DNA from: Variovorax paradoxus
GTDB lineage: Bacteria; Pseudomonadota; Gammaproteobacteria; Burkholderiales; Burkholderiaceae_C
Assembly: GCA_016806145.1 (NCBI GenBank)
Contig: CP063166.1
Span: 2,294,001 to 2,358,000 of the forward strand
Direction of reading: 5' to 3'
Length of the DNA stretch: 64,000 nt
Shown here: in pieces, positions 26,543-38,074 of the stretch
How positions within the stretch are numbered: the stretch's first letter is position 1
Layout of the letters: every line of letters begins with the position of its first letter
Notes under the pieces: generated by a model
What the model saw: only the letters and a program-made list of their open reading frames with translations
Told to the model about the DNA's origin: nothing
Database searches by the model: none
Translations under genes and position numbers: made by a program

Positions 26543-28564
26543 TCACTTGGGGGCGATGCCCGCCACGCTCGGCGAGCGGTACTCGAGCACCCACTTGATC
26601 GTGAGCGGCGCAGCCAGGCTGAAGGCCGGCGTGCTGCAGCGGATGCTGGTCTTCAGCGCGCCGGTCGGCGTGTTGTAGTCGGCGTTCTCGCGCACGTCGA
26701 CCGCCGCGCAGTCCTGCAGGCCCTCGATCTCGAAGCCCTGCACGTCGCCGTTCGCGAACGCGAAGCGATTGCCGCCGAGCGCGCTGGCGCCGTCGGAATA
26801 GCTGCCGAACTCGAGCTCGAGCTTCGCGATGTCGAGGGCGGCCGATGGCGTGTAGGTGTCGACGCGCGTGATCCGGCCGGGCTCGAAGGTATAGCGCGTG
26901 CTCGAGGTGATGCGCGTGTCCTTGATCGGATCGTTGCCCGAGGTGGCGCGGTCCATCGCATCCTGGTCGTAGCTCACGGTCAGCACCTGGCCGGCTTCGG
27001 CGATCTTCAGATTCTTCTGGTAGGCCGCGGGTATCAGCGGCTGCGAGCCCGTCGCCACGGTGAAGCGCGGCTGCAGCTGCGGCCACTGGGTGTCGGCCAC
27101 GCCCGAGAGCATGTTGTAGGAGTGGGGGATCGCGAAGTAGGGGTTGGTGTAGTGGTAGGTCTTCGCACCGTTGACCACCGGCAGGCTGATCACGCGCAGG
27201 CCGTCGCGGTAGGTCACCAGGCCGCGGTCGTAGGTCGATGCTCCGCCGTCGAAGCCCGCGAACTTCGTGAGCGTGGCGCGCGGCTGGCTGTCGAGGTAGG
27301 CCAGGAAGGTCTGCGTCGACACCGGCGCCTTCTGCGCGTAGCCGGCCGACTTCCAGAGGTTGTTGGTGTAGATCAGCTGGTGCGACAGGCTCAGGTTCTC
27401 GCCCAGGATGCGTCCCTTGCCCCGGTAGCTGTCGGTGCGGCGACCTTTGAACCACATGTTGAGCGAACCCAAGTCGGCGTCGTACCAGAACTCCACGTAC
27501 TTGGCCGCGATGCGCGTGGCGAAGGCATAGGCGATCTGCTTCTCCTCGTCGTTCAGCACGTTCATGTGCTCGGCCGCCGACAGCACCTCGGCGAAGGCCG
27601 TGTCGGCATAGCCCGCGAGGCTGCGGCCGTAGTCCACGCCGTTGCCGGCCGGGTTCATCCGCACCTTGATCAGGTCCACCGACTGGCGCAGCCAGCCCTT
27701 GAGCAGGGCCTCGTCCTCGGCCGACACCGTCATGCCGGTCTCGATCAGCCGCTGCATGATCTCGCCGATCAGCAGCACGCTGTAGCGGTCGAAGCGGCCG
27801 CCGCCGTCGGTCTCGTCGGAGAAGCCGAAGGCCGAGAAGGTCTTGTAGTGGTTGATCATCTTCTGCAGCAGCGCCTCGCTGGCCTCGGGGCCTTCCCAGC
27901 CCATGAGGTGGCGCAGGCGCGCGATGCTGAAGGCGACGCCGTAGTAGTTGGTCGGCAGATCGATCAGCGAGTAGTCGGCGGGGCGTACGAAGGCGGTCCA
28001 GTTGAGCTGGGTCTTGAGCTTGGCGAGCGTCGCCGCACCGATGGCCGGCTTGGCGCCATCGAGCAGGCCGGCCTTCTTGAGCTTCCACAGCGCCGACATG
28101 TAGTAGTAGATGCCCCAGCTGTCGTTGGTCATGTCGACCGTGGTGTCGGCGATCTCGCGGTAGCCGTCGAGGTACGACGCGTACTTGGGATCGCTGGCGG
28201 GCGTGTTGAGCAACAGGTACGAGAAGCCGATCGCCACCTTGCCGGGCAGGAACTTGTCGCCGCCCTTGAACACCTCCACGTCGAGTATCTTGGTGTTCTC
28301 GCCTTGCGCGCGCACCTGCTTGAACAGCCGGTCGAGCGTCGGCAGCAGATGGCTGCCCACGATCTCGTCCATCGGCGTGTTCGACAGCTTCGGCTGCGCC
28401 GCCTGCACTTCGGGCGGCACCGGCGTCTCGGGGGCCTCGGGCGGCGGGCTGTTCGCCGCCGGCGGCAGCGGCACGAACGAAGCGCCACCACCACCGCCGC
28501 CGCCACACGCGGCCAGCAGGGCGGCGCCTGCGATCATGCTCGCCACCAAACGGGTTCTTTGCAT
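26543..28564 (-). CDS. large predicted lipoprotein of unknown function, possibly a polysaccharide lyase
   Basis: 673 residues. A lipoprotein signal (LLAAC with Cys near residue 20) is followed by Gly7 and a Pro-rich linker to about residue 55. Residues 60-380 look mostly helical with aromatic patches (NYYGVAFSIARLRHLMGW, GGRFDRYSVLLIGEIM); the rest appears beta-rich. I do not recognise the family. The helical-then-beta layout recalls (alpha/alpha)-toroid polysaccharide lyases, and the position next to galactarate dehydratase and uronate genes would suit an enzyme releasing uronates from a polymer. This is a guess from context. Confidence 0.7.
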   Translation of the reverse strand: MQRTRLVASMIAGAALLAACGGGGGGGASFVPLPPAANSPPPEAPETPVPPEVQAAQPKLSNTPMDEIVGSHLLPTLDRLFKQVRAQGENTKILDVEVFKGGDKFLPGKVAIGFSYLLLNTPASDPKYASYLDGYREIADTTVDMTNDSWGIYYYMSALWKLKKAGLLDGAKPAIGAATLAKLKTQLNWTAFVRPADYSLIDLPTNYYGVAFSIARLRHLMGWEGPEASEALLQKMINHYKTFSAFGFSDETDGGGRFDRYSVLLIGEIMQRLIETGMTVSAEDEALLKGWLRQSVDLIKVRMNPAGNGVDYGRSLAGYADTAFAEVLSAAEHMNVLNDEEKQIAYAFATRIAAKYVEFWYDADLGSLNMWFKGRRTDSYRGKGRILGENLSLSHQLIYTNNLWKSAGYAQKAPVSTQTFLAYLDSQPRATLTKFAGFDGGASTYDRGLVTYRDGLRVISLPVVNGAKTYHYTNPYFAIPHSYNMLSGVADTQWPQLQPRFTVATGSQPLIPAAYQKNLKIAEAGQVLTVSYDQDAMDRATSGNDPIKDTRITSSTRYTFEPGRITRVDTYTPSAALDIAKLELEFGSYSDGASALGGNRFAFANGDVQGFEIEGLQDCAAVDVRENADYNTPTGALKTSIRCSTPAFSLAAPLTIKWVLEYRSPSVAGIAPK

Positions 28565-28649
28565 CCTCGGTCTCCTCTCTCGGTTGAAAGAAGGACGCCC
28601 GGCTCCCTTTGCCGGGTCGTCCGGAATGCCCGCGCCTGCCTCTTTTTTT

Positions 28650-30209
28650 TCAGGTCACGGGAGCCGGGTTGAAGAGCACCAGCGCGTTGTGCAGCTGCCA
28701 GTGCTCGGCCCAGGTCTTCTTCCGGCCGCTGGCGACGTCGAGCATCAGGCGGAACAGCTCCCAGCCCACCTCCTCGATCGTGGCGTCGCCATCGGCGATG
28801 CGGCCCGCGTTCACGTCCATCAGGTCGTGCCAGCGGCGCGCGAGGTCGCTGCGCGTGGCGACCTTGATGACGGGCACCTCGGCCAGCCCGTAGGGCGTGC
28901 CGCGGCCGGTGGTGAACACGTGCAGGTTGATGCCGGCCGCGAGCTGCAAGGTGCCGCAGATGAAGTCGCTGGCCGGCGTGGCGGTGTAGATCAGGCCCTT
29001 GTGCGTGGCCTTCTCGCCGGGCGCGAGCACGCCCGAGATCGGCGCCGAGCCCGACTTCACGATCGAGCCCATCGCCTTCTCGACGATGTTCGACAGGCCG
29101 CCCTTCTTGTTGCCGGGCGTGGTGTTGGCGCTGCGGTCGACGCGGCCCTTCTGCAGATAGTCGTCGTACCAGGCCATCTCGCGGATCATGGCCTCGGCCA
29201 CTTCGGGCGTGCTGGCGCGCGCGGTGAGCTGGTCGATGCCGTCGCGCACCTCGGTGGTCTCGGAGAACATCACGGTGGCGCCCGCGCGCACCAGCAGGTC
29301 GGTGCAGAAGCCCACGGCCGGGTTGGCGGTGACGCCCGAGAAGGCGTCGCTGCCGCCGCACTGCACGCCCACCACGAGCTCGCTCGCGGGCACGGTCTCG
29401 CGCCGGCGCGCGTTCAGCCGCGCGAGGTGCTGCTCGGCCTGTCGCATGACCGAATCGATCATCGACATGAAGCCCACGTGTTCGTCGTCCTGCAGGCAGA
29501 CCACGTCGAGGTCGGCATCGCGACCATCGGCGATCGGGATGCTGCCGGGCGGCAGCAGGCGCTCGGGCTGCAGCTTCTCGCAGCCCAGGCTCACCACCAT
29601 CACCTCGCCGCCGAAGTTCGGATTGAGGCTGATGTTGCGAAGGGTGCGGATCGGCACGATCGCGTCGGGCGCGTCGATCGCCACGCCGCAGCCATAGCCG
29701 TGCGCGAGCGCGACCACGTCGTCGACGTTCGGGTACTTGGGCAGCAGCTCGCGCTTGATGCGCTGCAGCGCGAACTCGGTGACGCCGGCCACGCACTGCA
29801 CCGTCTGCGTGATCGCGAGGATGTTGCGCGTGCCCACCGAGCCGTCGGCGTTGCGGTAGCCCTCGAAGCTGAAGCCCTCGAGCGGCGCCATCGGCGGCGG
29901 CTTGACGGTGGCGATCGGCAGGCCGTCGAGCTCGGGCGCGGTCGGCATGCGCATCACGCGCTCGTGCACCCAGCTGCCGCGCGGCAGCGCCTTCTGCGCA
30001 TAGCCGATCACCACGTCGTAGCGCCGGATCGCCTCGCCTTCGGCGAGATCGACCAGCGCCACCTTGTGGCCCTGCGGCACGTTGTCGACCAGCGCGAGGC
30101 CGTCGGCGAACACCGCGCCGGCCTTCAGGCCGCCGTCGTTGGCGACGATGGCGACGTTGTCCGCCGGATGGATGCGGATGTACAGGGGAGGGCGCACGGG
30201 CTCGGTCAT
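28650..30209 (-). CDS. garD: galactarate dehydratase
   Basis: 519 residues. It dehydrates meso-galactarate to 5-dehydro-4-deoxy-D-glucarate. An N-terminal SAF-like domain ([13 protein letters not shown]) is followed by the UxaA/GarD core with [43 protein letters not shown] and [12 protein letters not shown]; these segments match GarD better than altronate dehydratase. Its ATG overlaps the dctM stop (TGATG), so it is co-translated with the TRAP transporter, whose substrate is probably galactarate/glucarate or a uronate. Confidence 0.92.
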   Translation of the reverse strand: MTEPVRPPLYIRIHPADNVAIVANDGGLKAGAVFADGLALVDNVPQGHKVALVDLAEGEAIRRYDVVIGYAQKALPRGSWVHERVMRMPTAPELDGLPIATVKPPPMAPLEGFSFEGYRNADGSVGTRNILAITQTVQCVAGVTEFALQRIKRELLPKYPNVDDVVALAHGYGCGVAIDAPDAIVPIRTLRNISLNPNFGGEVMVVSLGCEKLQPERLLPPGSIPIADGRDADLDVVCLQDDEHVGFMSMIDSVMRQAEQHLARLNARRRETVPASELVVGVQCGGSDAFSGVTANPAVGFCTDLLVRAGATVMFSETTEVRDGIDQLTARASTPEVAEAMIREMAWYDDYLQKGRVDRSANTTPGNKKGGLSNIVEKAMGSIVKSGSAPISGVLAPGEKATHKGLIYTATPASDFICGTLQLAAGINLHVFTTGRGTPYGLAEVPVIKVATRSDLARRWHDLMDVNAGRIADGDATIEEVGWELFRLMLDVASGRKKTWAEHWQLHNALVLFNPAPVT

Positions 30210-31504
30210 CAGCGCACGACCATGAACAGGCTGGGCAGCCAGGTCGAGAAGGCCGGCACGAAGGTCACGACGCCGAGCGCGAAGATCAGCGCGCCGTAGA
30301 ACGGCCAGATGGTCCGCATCACCTGGCCCACCGACACGCCGCCGATCGCGCAGCCCACGAACTGGGTGGTGCCCACGGGCGGCGTGTTGAGGCCGAGCGC
30401 GCAGTTGATCAGCATCACCACGCCGAACTGCACCGAGCTCATGCCGTAGTGCTGCGCGATCGGCAGGAAGATCGGCGTGCACAGCAGGATGGTGGCCGCC
30501 ATGTCGAGGAAGGTGCCGAGCACGAACAGGATGATGTTGATCAGCAGGAAGATCATCCATGGCGTGGTCGTGACCTGCGACAGCATCTGACCCGTGAGCT
30601 CGGCCACGCCGTAGAGGCTGATCAGGTAGCCGAAGGTGCTCGAGATGCCGATCAGCAGCAGGATCACGCCGGTGGTGCGCACCGCCTTCGACGCCGCCTT
30701 GATGAAGTGCTCCCACTTCAGCGTGCGGTAGACGAAGATCGTGAGCGCCAGCGCATAGAGCACCGCCACGGCCGCCGACTCGGTCGCGGTGAACACGCCC
30801 GAGAGAATGCCGCCGAGGATCAGCACCACGATGAACAGGCCCGGCAGCGCCGCGGCGAGCGAGCGCCCGACGATGTCCCAGCCCGGGAAGGTGCCAGCGG
30901 GGTAGCCGCGCTTGACCGCCACCAGGTAGGCGGCCGCGAGGTTGCTGATGGTGAGCACCGCCGCCGGCAGCAGCGCCGCGAGGATCAGCGCCGCGATCGA
31001 CACCTTGCCGCCCGCGGCCAGCGAATAGATGATCAGGTTGTGGCTGGTGGGCATCAGCGCGCCGACCAGGGCCGCGTGGGTCGTCACGTTGACCGCGTAG
31101 TCGGCGTGGTAGCCCTCCTTCTTCATCATCGGGATCATCACGGCGCCCATGGCCGAGACGTCGGCCACCGGCGAGCCCGAGACGCCGCCGAACAGCGTGC
31201 AGGCCACCACGTTCGACATGCCGAGGCCGCCGCGCACGTGGCCCACCAGCGCGCGCGCGAAGTTGACGATGCGGTCGGCGATGCCGCCATACAGCATGAG
31301 CTCGCCCGCGAAGATGAAGAACGGGATCGCGAGGAACGAGAAGATGCCCATGCCCGAGGTCATCTGCTGGAAGCCGACCGCCAGCGGCAGGCCTTCGTAG
31401 AGCAGGGTGGCGAGCGCGGACAGGCCGATGGAGAACGCCACCGGCACGCCGAGCAGCAGGAGCAGCGTGAACGAGAGGCAGAGGATGAGGAGCGGGATCG
31501 TCAT
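30209..31504 (-). CDS. dctM: TRAP transporter large permease DctM
   Basis: 431 residues with about twelve hydrophobic segments and typical DctM signatures ([40 protein letters not shown]). It is the sodium-driven channel subunit of a tripartite ATP-independent uptake system. Nine bp follow dctQ; it overlaps garD. Confidence 0.95.
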   Translation of the reverse strand: MTIPLLILCLSFTLLLLLGVPVAFSIGLSALATLLYEGLPLAVGFQQMTSGMGIFSFLAIPFFIFAGELMLYGGIADRIVNFARALVGHVRGGLGMSNVVACTLFGGVSGSPVADVSAMGAVMIPMMKKEGYHADYAVNVTTHAALVGALMPTSHNLIIYSLAAGGKVSIAALILAALLPAAVLTISNLAAAYLVAVKRGYPAGTFPGWDIVGRSLAAALPGLFIVVLILGGILSGVFTATESAAVAVLYALALTIFVYRTLKWEHFIKAASKAVRTTGVILLLIGISSTFGYLISLYGVAELTGQMLSQVTTTPWMIFLLINIILFVLGTFLDMAATILLCTPIFLPIAQHYGMSSVQFGVVMLINCALGLNTPPVGTTQFVGCAIGGVSVGQVMRTIWPFYGALIFALGVVTFVPAFSTWLPSLFMVVR

Positions 31505-31513
31505 GATGGCGGC

Positions 31514-32002
31514 TTATCCCCAGGCGGGTTCGACTTCGCGGCCCTGTGCGAGCGCGATGAGGTGTTCGATGGAAAACAGGACGATCAGCACGCCCGAGAC
31601 GGTGGCGGGAACGTACTTCCAGCCTTCGGAGATCCACAGCGTGGGCAGCCGGTATTCCCAGACCGAGGCGGCCAGCTCGGCGCAGTTCCAGGCCATGGCG
31701 GCGCCGAAGATCAGGATCAGCGCGTGGATCAGGTATTCCATCTTCAGCCGCAGCCAGTCGGGCGCGAGCACGAGGAAAGATTCGAGGCCGATGTGGCCGG
31801 CGTCGCGCACGCCCACGGCCACGCCGAGCATGGTGACGTAGAGCACCAGCAGCAGCGCCAGGCTCTCGGCCCAGGTCGGCGTGTTGTTGAGCACGTAGCG
31901 GCCGAACACCTGCCAGCTCACCGCGCAGATCACCGCGACGAGTCCGAGGATGCCCAGCCACATGCAGGCACGCGCGAGCGTGCGGCAGAGTTTGGTGTAC
32001 AT
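31514..32002 (-). CDS. dctQ: TRAP transporter small permease DctQ
   Basis: 162 residues, four predicted membrane helices and the DctQ pattern ([28 protein letters not shown] split over residues 33-60). Works with DctM and DctP in uptake of sugar acids. Confidence 0.93.
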   Translation of the reverse strand: MYTKLCRTLARACMWLGILGLVAVICAVSWQVFGRYVLNNTPTWAESLALLLVLYVTMLGVAVGVRDAGHIGLESFLVLAPDWLRLKMEYLIHALILIFGAAMAWNCAELAASVWEYRLPTLWISEGWKYVPATVSGVLIVLFSIEHLIALAQGREVEPAWG

Positions 32003-32019
32003 GAGGTCTTCCTTCTTTC

Positions 32020-32117
32020 TCCCTCCCCCTCTGGGGGAGGGCAGGGGAGGGGGCAGGCGGCGCCTCCGTCGGGCGCTGCGGTGCCCCCATCCCGGCCTTC
32101 CCCCAGTGGGGGAAGGA
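32020..32117. repeat. GC-rich palindromic repeat element, family B
   Basis: Two outward hairpins (CCTCCCCCTCTGGGGGAGG at the left, CCTTCCCCCAGTGGGGGAAGG-like at the right) flank a short centre with GGGGGC and GCCCCC in inverted order. A related element with inverted layout is at 62792-62907. It sits between dctP and dctQ and may modulate mRNA stability or act as a partial terminator after dctP. Confidence 0.75.
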
Positions 32118-32148
32118 GCCGATCAACAGGCCGATGCCGCGAGGCGGG

Positions 32149-33126
32149 CTACTTCGTGTCCTGCACCCGCTTCACGAGGTCCTTGAGCTTCGCGTCGGTG
32201 ATGAACTTGTCGTACACCGGCTTCATCGCGGCCTGGAACGGGGCCTTGTCGACCTCGATGATCTCGGCGCCGCCGGCCTTCACGGTGGCCAGCGACTTGA
32301 CCTCGCGCTCTTCCCACTGCTTGCGCATGTAGGGCACCGACTCCTTGGCGGCCTGGCGGATCCAGCCCTGCTCCTCGGTGGAGAGCTTGTCCCACACGCG
32401 CTTGGAGAACAGCAGCATCTCGGGCGCCATCGAGTGCTCGGTCTTGCTGTAGTACTTGGCCACCTCGAAGGCGCGCGCGCTCTCGTAGGTGGGATAGTTG
32501 TTCTCGGCGGCGTCGATCAGGCCGGTCTTCAGGCCGGTGTAGACCTCGCCCATGGGCATCGGCGTGGCGTTGGCGCCCATGGCTTCGAGCATCGAGACCC
32601 ACAGGTCCGACTGCTGCACGCGCACCTTCAGGCCCTTCATGTCGGCGAAGCTGCGCACCGGCTTCTTGGCCGTGAACATCGAGCGCGCGCCGCTGTCGTA
32701 GTAGGCCAGGCCGACGAAGCCCTGCTTCTCGCAGGACTTGAGGATCTCCTCGCCGATCGGGCCGTCGAGCACCTTGTGCAGGTGGTCGACCGAGCGGAAC
32801 AGGAAGGGCATGGTGGGCACCTGCGTCTCGGCGCAGATGTTGTTCATCGGCGCGATGTTCACGCGCACCATCTGCAGCGCGCCGATCTTGGTCTGCTCGA
32901 TGGTGTCCTTCTCGCTGCCGAGCGCGCTGTTGTTGAAGACCTTGATGCTGTGCTTGCCGCCCGACAGCGCCTTGAGGCGCTCGCTCATGAACTTGACGGC
33001 GGTGACGGTGGGGTAGTCGTCGGGATGGATGTCGGCCGAGCGGAACTCGGTGGCGCTGGCGGCCAGGGTGGTCAGCATGGCCGCGGCGCCGACTGCAAGT
33101 GCGATGAGTGTCTTCTGGAGTTTCAT
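32149..33126 (-). CDS. dctP: TRAP transporter substrate-binding protein DctP
   Basis: 325 residues: a signal peptide cleaved after AASA near residue 25, then a DctP fold with [29 protein letters not shown]; the Arg in the last segment is the family's carboxylate-binding residue. ATG 33126 gives [10 protein letters not shown]. First TRAP gene, followed by dctQ and dctM. Confidence 0.94.
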   Translation of the reverse strand: MKLQKTLIALAVGAAAMLTTLAASATEFRSADIHPDDYPTVTAVKFMSERLKALSGGKHSIKVFNNSALGSEKDTIEQTKIGALQMVRVNIAPMNNICAETQVPTMPFLFRSVDHLHKVLDGPIGEEILKSCEKQGFVGLAYYDSGARSMFTAKKPVRSFADMKGLKVRVQQSDLWVSMLEAMGANATPMPMGEVYTGLKTGLIDAAENNYPTYESARAFEVAKYYSKTEHSMAPEMLLFSKRVWDKLSTEEQGWIRQAAKESVPYMRKQWEEREVKSLATVKAGGAEIIEVDKAPFQAAMKPVYDKFITDAKLKDLVKRVQDTK

Positions 33127-33190
33127 GTCTGTCTCGTCCTCTGATCGTTGGTTGTCGTGAAAATGAAAGCGCAAAGACTCAAGTAGCCAA

Positions 33191-34081
33191 TCAAGTGCCG
33201 TACATCGGCTCGGGAAACCCCGTGACGCCCGGCCGCAGCGCGAACACCCCGCCGGCCAGCGGCTGGTCCGACAGGTCGGTGTTGCCCGGCCGGATCGAGG
33301 TGACGAACAGGGTGTCGAGGCCCGGGCCGCCGAAGGCGCACATCGCGGGCTTCTTCACCGGCACCGCGAGCGAGCGGTCGAGCCGGCCCCCGGGCGTGAA
33401 TCGGTGGACCAGGCCGGCATCGTTGCCGCAGATCCAGTAGCAGCCCTCGGCATCCATCGCGGCGCCGTCGGGGCGGCCGGGCAGGGGCTTCATGTCGACG
33501 AACAGGCGGCGGTTCGACGGCGTGCCGCTGGCGGTGTCGTAGTCGAAGGCCCAGACGGCCTGCACGCTCGGGTGCGAATCGGACAGATACATCGTGCGGC
33601 CGTCCGGGCTCCAGGCCAGGCCGTTGGGCACGATCAGGTCGTCGAGGCGCAGAGCGGCGTTCGCATCGCCCCGGCCATGGCTGTAGAGGCGGCCGACGCG
33701 CGCGCCGGCGGCCATGTCCAGCAGCATGCTGCCGGCCCAGAAGCGGCCCTGGCGATCGCAGCGGCCGTCGTTGAAGCGCATCGCGGGCGCCGCGTGCTCG
33801 ACCGGCGCGACCGAGGTGGCGGCCAGCGTGCCGTCGGCCCGTGGTTCGAGCGAGAACAGGCCGCTCTCCATGCCCGCGATCCAGGTGCCGGGCCGGTCGG
33901 CGCGCGGCGCGATGCAGGCGATCATCTCGGGCGCGGTCCAGCTGGCATGGCCCTCGCTCGCATGCCAGCGGTGCAGCGCGCGCGCCGGGATGTCGACCCA
34001 GTAGAGCGCCTGTTCGGCCGCCTGCCAGACCGGGCTTTCGCCGGTGCCGTTGCGCGCGTCGAGAACGAGTTCGGCCTGCAT
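33191..34081 (-). CDS. SMP-30/gluconolactonase family lactonase, probable aldarolactonase
   Basis: 296 residues, six-bladed propeller with metal ligands Glu15 (GESPVW), Asn in [10 protein letters not shown] and Asp in SDSHPSVQA, plus [14 protein letters not shown]. In oxidative uronate pathways such lactonases hydrolyse the galactaro/glucaro-lactone made by uronate dehydrogenase. It directly follows udh (14 bp), which supports that role. Cytoplasmic, no signal peptide. Confidence 0.88.
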   Translation of the reverse strand: MQAELVLDARNGTGESPVWQAAEQALYWVDIPARALHRWHASEGHASWTAPEMIACIAPRADRPGTWIAGMESGLFSLEPRADGTLAATSVAPVEHAAPAMRFNDGRCDRQGRFWAGSMLLDMAAGARVGRLYSHGRGDANAALRLDDLIVPNGLAWSPDGRTMYLSDSHPSVQAVWAFDYDTASGTPSNRRLFVDMKPLPGRPDGAAMDAEGCYWICGNDAGLVHRFTPGGRLDRSLAVPVKKPAMCAFGGPGLDTLFVTSIRPGNTDLSDQPLAGGVFALRPGVTGFPEPMYGT

Positions 34082-34095
34082 GCTGGGCGTGCCGC

Positions 34096-34908
34096 TCAAT
34101 CGCCGAACGGGCCCTGCGCCGTGAAGGCGCCGCCCTGGTAGATCGCGTTGGGATCGGTGGGGGCCACCGGCGGCTGTTGCTCGACCTTGTCGCGGAACAC
34201 CTCGGAGCCGTCCTGCGGCACGAAGCCCAGGTGCGCGGCCGCCGAGTTGTCCCACCACACGTCGCGGTTGGCCGACATGCCGTAGACCACCGTGTGCTTC
34301 ACGTCGGGCGTGAACAGCGACTTCTCGATCAGCGTCGTGAGGTCGCGGTAGCTGAGCCAGGTGCTCATCATGCGGCGGTTCGCCGGCTCGGGGAACGAGG
34401 AGCCGATGCGGATGCTCACGGTCTCGATGCCCCAGCGGTCGAAGTAGAACTGCGCCATGTCCTCGCCGAAGGACTTCGACAGGCCGTAGTAGCCGTCGGG
34501 CCGGCGCGCGGCATGGGCGTCGATGTGCTCGTCCTGCCGGTAGAAGCCGATCACGTGGTTCGAGCTCGCGAACACCACGCGCTTCACGCCGTGGCGGCGC
34601 GCGGCCTCGTAGACGTTGAAGATGCCCTTGATGTTGGCCTCGAGGATCTCCTCGAACGGCCGCTCGACCGACACGCCGCCCAGGTGGACGATGGCATCGC
34701 AGCCCTCGACCAGCGCATGCACCGCGGCCTTGTCCGCGAGGTCGCAGGGCACCACTTCCTCGCTCGCGTCGGCGGCCGGCGCGAGCGCCGCGATGTCGGA
34801 CACGCGCAGCACGCCCGCATAGGGCTTGAGCCGTTCGCGCAGCACCTTGCCGAGGCCGCCGGCCGCGCCGGTCAAGAGCAGCCGGTCGAGTTTCTTGTTC
34901 GATTCCAT
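34096..34908 (-). CDS. udh: uronate dehydrogenase (NAD-dependent, SDR superfamily)
   Basis: 270 residues. Oxidises D-galacturonate or D-glucuronate to the aldaro-1,5-lactone. Cofactor loop TGAAGGLG (Gly14, 17, 20), catalytic Tyr141-x3-Lys145 (YGLSK), and the Udh signature SSNHVIGFY at 115-123. Extended-SDR relatives include epimerases, but the SSNH segment and context with lactonase, garD and gudD favour Udh. Confidence 0.92.
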   Translation of the reverse strand: MESNKKLDRLLLTGAAGGLGKVLRERLKPYAGVLRVSDIAALAPAADASEEVVPCDLADKAAVHALVEGCDAIVHLGGVSVERPFEEILEANIKGIFNVYEAARRHGVKRVVFASSNHVIGFYRQDEHIDAHAARRPDGYYGLSKSFGEDMAQFYFDRWGIETVSIRIGSSFPEPANRRMMSTWLSYRDLTTLIEKSLFTPDVKHTVVYGMSANRDVWWDNSAAAHLGFVPQDGSEVFRDKVEQQPPVAPTDPNAIYQGGAFTAQGPFGD

Positions 34909-34921
34909 CCGTCGCTCGTCC

Positions 34922-35716
34922 TTACAGCTTGGTGATGCGCTCGGGCAGGTCGCGGCCGTGGTACTTCTTGTAGATCGCGTTGAGCTTGCCGTTCTTCTGG
35001 TTCGTCACGACCCAGTTGTTGATCCACTCCTTGAGCTTGGGCTGCTCCTTGTTGAGCGCGATGCCCAGGTCGAAGTCCTTCTGCGAGAACTTCAGCTCGA
35101 GGTTCTTGGCCGGGGCCTGCTTGATCATCTCGCTGAGGTTCGAGGGCGTGCTCGAGAACAGGTCGATCTGGCCCGTGACCATCGAGGTGATCAGCGTGGC
35201 GTCGTCCTCGTAGCGCACGATCTCGGCGCCCTTGGCCTGCTGGGTGGTCAGCGTGTCGTTGACGGTGGCGCGCGTCAGGCCGATGCGCTTGCCGCTGAGG
35301 TCGGCGTAGTCGGCGACCTTGATGCTCTTGGGGCCGCCCACGATGATGCTGATGACGGCATAGGGCGTCGAGAAGTCGACCACCTTTTCGCGCTCGGGCG
35401 TGATCGACAGGTCGGCCACCACGATGTCGGCGCGCTGCGCCTGCAAGGTGGGCACGCGCGCGGCATTGGTGACCGAGACGATCTCGAGCTTCACGCCGAG
35501 GTCCTTGGCCAGTTGCGTGGCGGTGTCGACGTCGGAACCGGTGGGCTGCAGGTTGGCGTCGGCGAAGCTGAACAGCGGCGTGCCCATGGCGATCGCGACG
35601 CGGATCTTGCCGGCCTTCTTGATGTCGTCGAGCTGGTCGGCCATGGCGGCCTGTGCCACGCCGGCCACGAGGGCCAGCGCGATGCAGCTGCGGGTGAAGG
35701 CTTTGCCGAGTTTCAT
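34922..35716 (-). CDS. PAAT-family ABC transporter substrate-binding protein
   Basis: 264 residues with signal peptide cleaved after AAMA near residue 26 and the family-3 binding-protein fold (KIRVAIAMGTPLFSF, GSDVDTATQLAKDLG). Arg109 (SITPERE), which binds the ligand alpha-carboxylate, is kept. The Asp that binds the alpha-amino group is absent: that segment reads IDLFSSTPS at 184-192. This and the uronate setting suggest a sugar-acid rather than amino-acid ligand. Confidence 0.88.
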   Translation of the reverse strand: MKLGKAFTRSCIALALVAGVAQAAMADQLDDIKKAGKIRVAIAMGTPLFSFADANLQPTGSDVDTATQLAKDLGVKLEIVSVTNAARVPTLQAQRADIVVADLSITPEREKVVDFSTPYAVISIIVGGPKSIKVADYADLSGKRIGLTRATVNDTLTTQQAKGAEIVRYEDDATLITSMVTGQIDLFSSTPSNLSEMIKQAPAKNLELKFSQKDFDLGIALNKEQPKLKEWINNWVVTNQKNGKLNAIYKKYHGRDLPERITKL

Positions 35717-35773
35717 GAATATCTCCTGGTGTGGTTTGGTATGGGAGTAAAGAGAAAGACCCGGGCTGCCTGT

Positions 35774-36572
<799 letters not shown>

Positions 36573-36589
<17 letters not shown>

Positions 36590-37229
36590 TGAGCTTCTTC
36601 TCCATCGCTTCGCTCCAGCGCGACAGCGGATAACACAGGGCGAAATAGAAAGCGCCGACCAGGAGGAAGACCAGGAAGGGCTGGAAGATGGTGTTGTTGA
36701 TGATCTGGCCGGCGCGCGTGAGCTCGACGAAGCCGATCACCGAGGCCAGCGAGGTCATCTTGATGATCTGCACCAGGAAGCCGACCGTGGGTGGTAGCGA
36801 CAGGCGTACCGCCTGCGGGATGATCACCAGGCGCAGCGTCTGCCAGCGCGTGAAGGCCAGGCATTCGGAGGCTTCCCACTGCGGCTTGGGCATGGCCTCG
36901 ACGCAGCCGCGCCAGATGTCGCCGAGGTAGGCGCTGACGTAGATCATCATCGCGATGCCGGCCGCGATCAGCGAGGGCAGCGCGAGGCCGTAGACCGAGA
37001 GGCCGAAGTAGACGATGAACAGCAGGATCAGCAGCGGGATGCCCTGGATGCACTCGATGTAGACCAGCGCGAGCCAGCGCAGCCAGGGCCGCGGCGAGAT
37101 GCGCGCGAGCATCAGGCCGAAGCCGCCGATGGCGCCGAGCGCGAAGGCGATGGCCGAGAGCACCAGAGTCCAGCCGATGGACTGCACCAGGTACATCAGG
37201 TGCGTGAAGGTGAAGTGGCCGATGCTCAC
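36573..37229 (-). CDS. PAAT-family ABC transporter permease (second)
   Basis: 218 residues, about five membrane helices, with the EAA-type loop ASECLAFTRWQTLRLVIIPQA. Start is GTG at 37229; its GTGA overlaps the stop of the first permease gene. Forms a heterodimeric channel with the 37226-37972 product. Confidence 0.92.
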
Positions 37230-37972
37230 GCCGCACCCCCATGGATCGCAACGGCGGCTGCTGCAGCGGGCTGCGCCTTGCCGGCCTGCGCGGCCGCGCG
37301 GCGCACGACGCGGCGGCGGCGGAACATGTACTCGCCGAGCGCCCAGGTCACGAGCTTGATGAACAGCGACAGCACCAGGTAGAGGGCAGCGACCACGATG
37401 TAGGTCTCGAGCGAGCGGAAGGTGTCGGACTGCACGGTGTTGGCGATCGCCGTGAGCTCCTCGGCCGAGATCTGCGAGGCCATCGCCGAGGCCTGCATCA
37501 TCAGCAGGAACTGGCTCGTGAGGGCGGGGTAGACCTTCTCGATCGAGGGCTGCAGCATCACGTGCCAGCCGATGCGCCACTTCGACAGGCCCAGGCACTC
37601 GGCGGCCTCGATCTGGCCGCGCGGCACCGACTCGAGGCCGGCGCGGATGATCTCGGCCGCGTAGGCCGCGATGTTGATCACCATCGCCAGCACCGCGGCC
37701 GCGAAGGTCGGCATGCGCAGGCCGAAGCTCGCGAGGCCGAAATACAGCAGGAAGATCTGGACCAGGAACGGCGTGTTGCGCACCACCTCGATGTAGATCG
37801 AGCAGGCGCGAGACAGGGGCCGGATGCGGCTGCGCTTGGCGAACGCCACCAGCGTGCCCACGCACACGCCGATCACGACGGCCAGCGCGGTCATCTTCAG
37901 GGTCAGCCATGCCCCGTTGACGAACACGGGCCAGTACGATGCCAGCGGAGAGAAATCGAGCGAATACTTCAT
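37226..37972 (-). CDS. PAAT-family ABC transporter permease (first)
   Basis: 248 residues, five helices, EAA loop EAAECLGLSKWRIGWHVMLQPS, and a basic/Ala-rich C-terminal extension after YMFRRRRVVRR. ATG 37972 opens the long minus-strand sugar-acid operon, divergent from the GntR gene. GGAAG lies upstream. Confidence 0.92.
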   Translation of the reverse strand: MKYSLDFSPLASYWPVFVNGAWLTLKMTALAVVIGVCVGTLVAFAKRSRIRPLSRACSIYIEVVRNTPFLVQIFLLYFGLASFGLRMPTFAAAVLAMVINIAAYAAEIIRAGLESVPRGQIEAAECLGLSKWRIGWHVMLQPSIEKVYPALTSQFLLMMQASAMASQISAEELTAIANTVQSDTFRSLETYIVVAALYLVLSLFIKLVTWALGEYMFRRRRVVRRAAAQAGKAQPAAAAAVAIHGGAA

Positions 37973-38020
37973 GCGAAAGCCGCTTCCGGAGCACCACCCG
38001 CGGCGGTGCGAAAAGGGCGC

Positions 38021-38063
38021 TTGGACAGTTTTTGAGTGATAGGTTATCTGTTGTCGTACAACT
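38021..38063 (+). promoter_or_regulatory. sigma-70 promoter and GntR operator (site 1) upstream of the GntR gene
   Basis: TTGGAC (38021-38026) and TTATCT (38044-38049) are separated by 17 bp. A 21-bp motif at 38043-38063 overlaps the -10 and contains TTGTCGTACAA, a perfect TTGT-N3-ACAA palindrome matching the FadR-subfamily consensus TnGTnnnACnA. The placement suits autorepression and shared control of the divergent operon. Confidence 0.7.
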
Positions 38064-38074
38064 GACGGGAGATT

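Noticed and set aside
26543..28564. Assignment of the large lipoprotein to a named polysaccharide lyase family
   Set aside because: No catalytic motif of any specific family could be pointed to; context alone is not enough.
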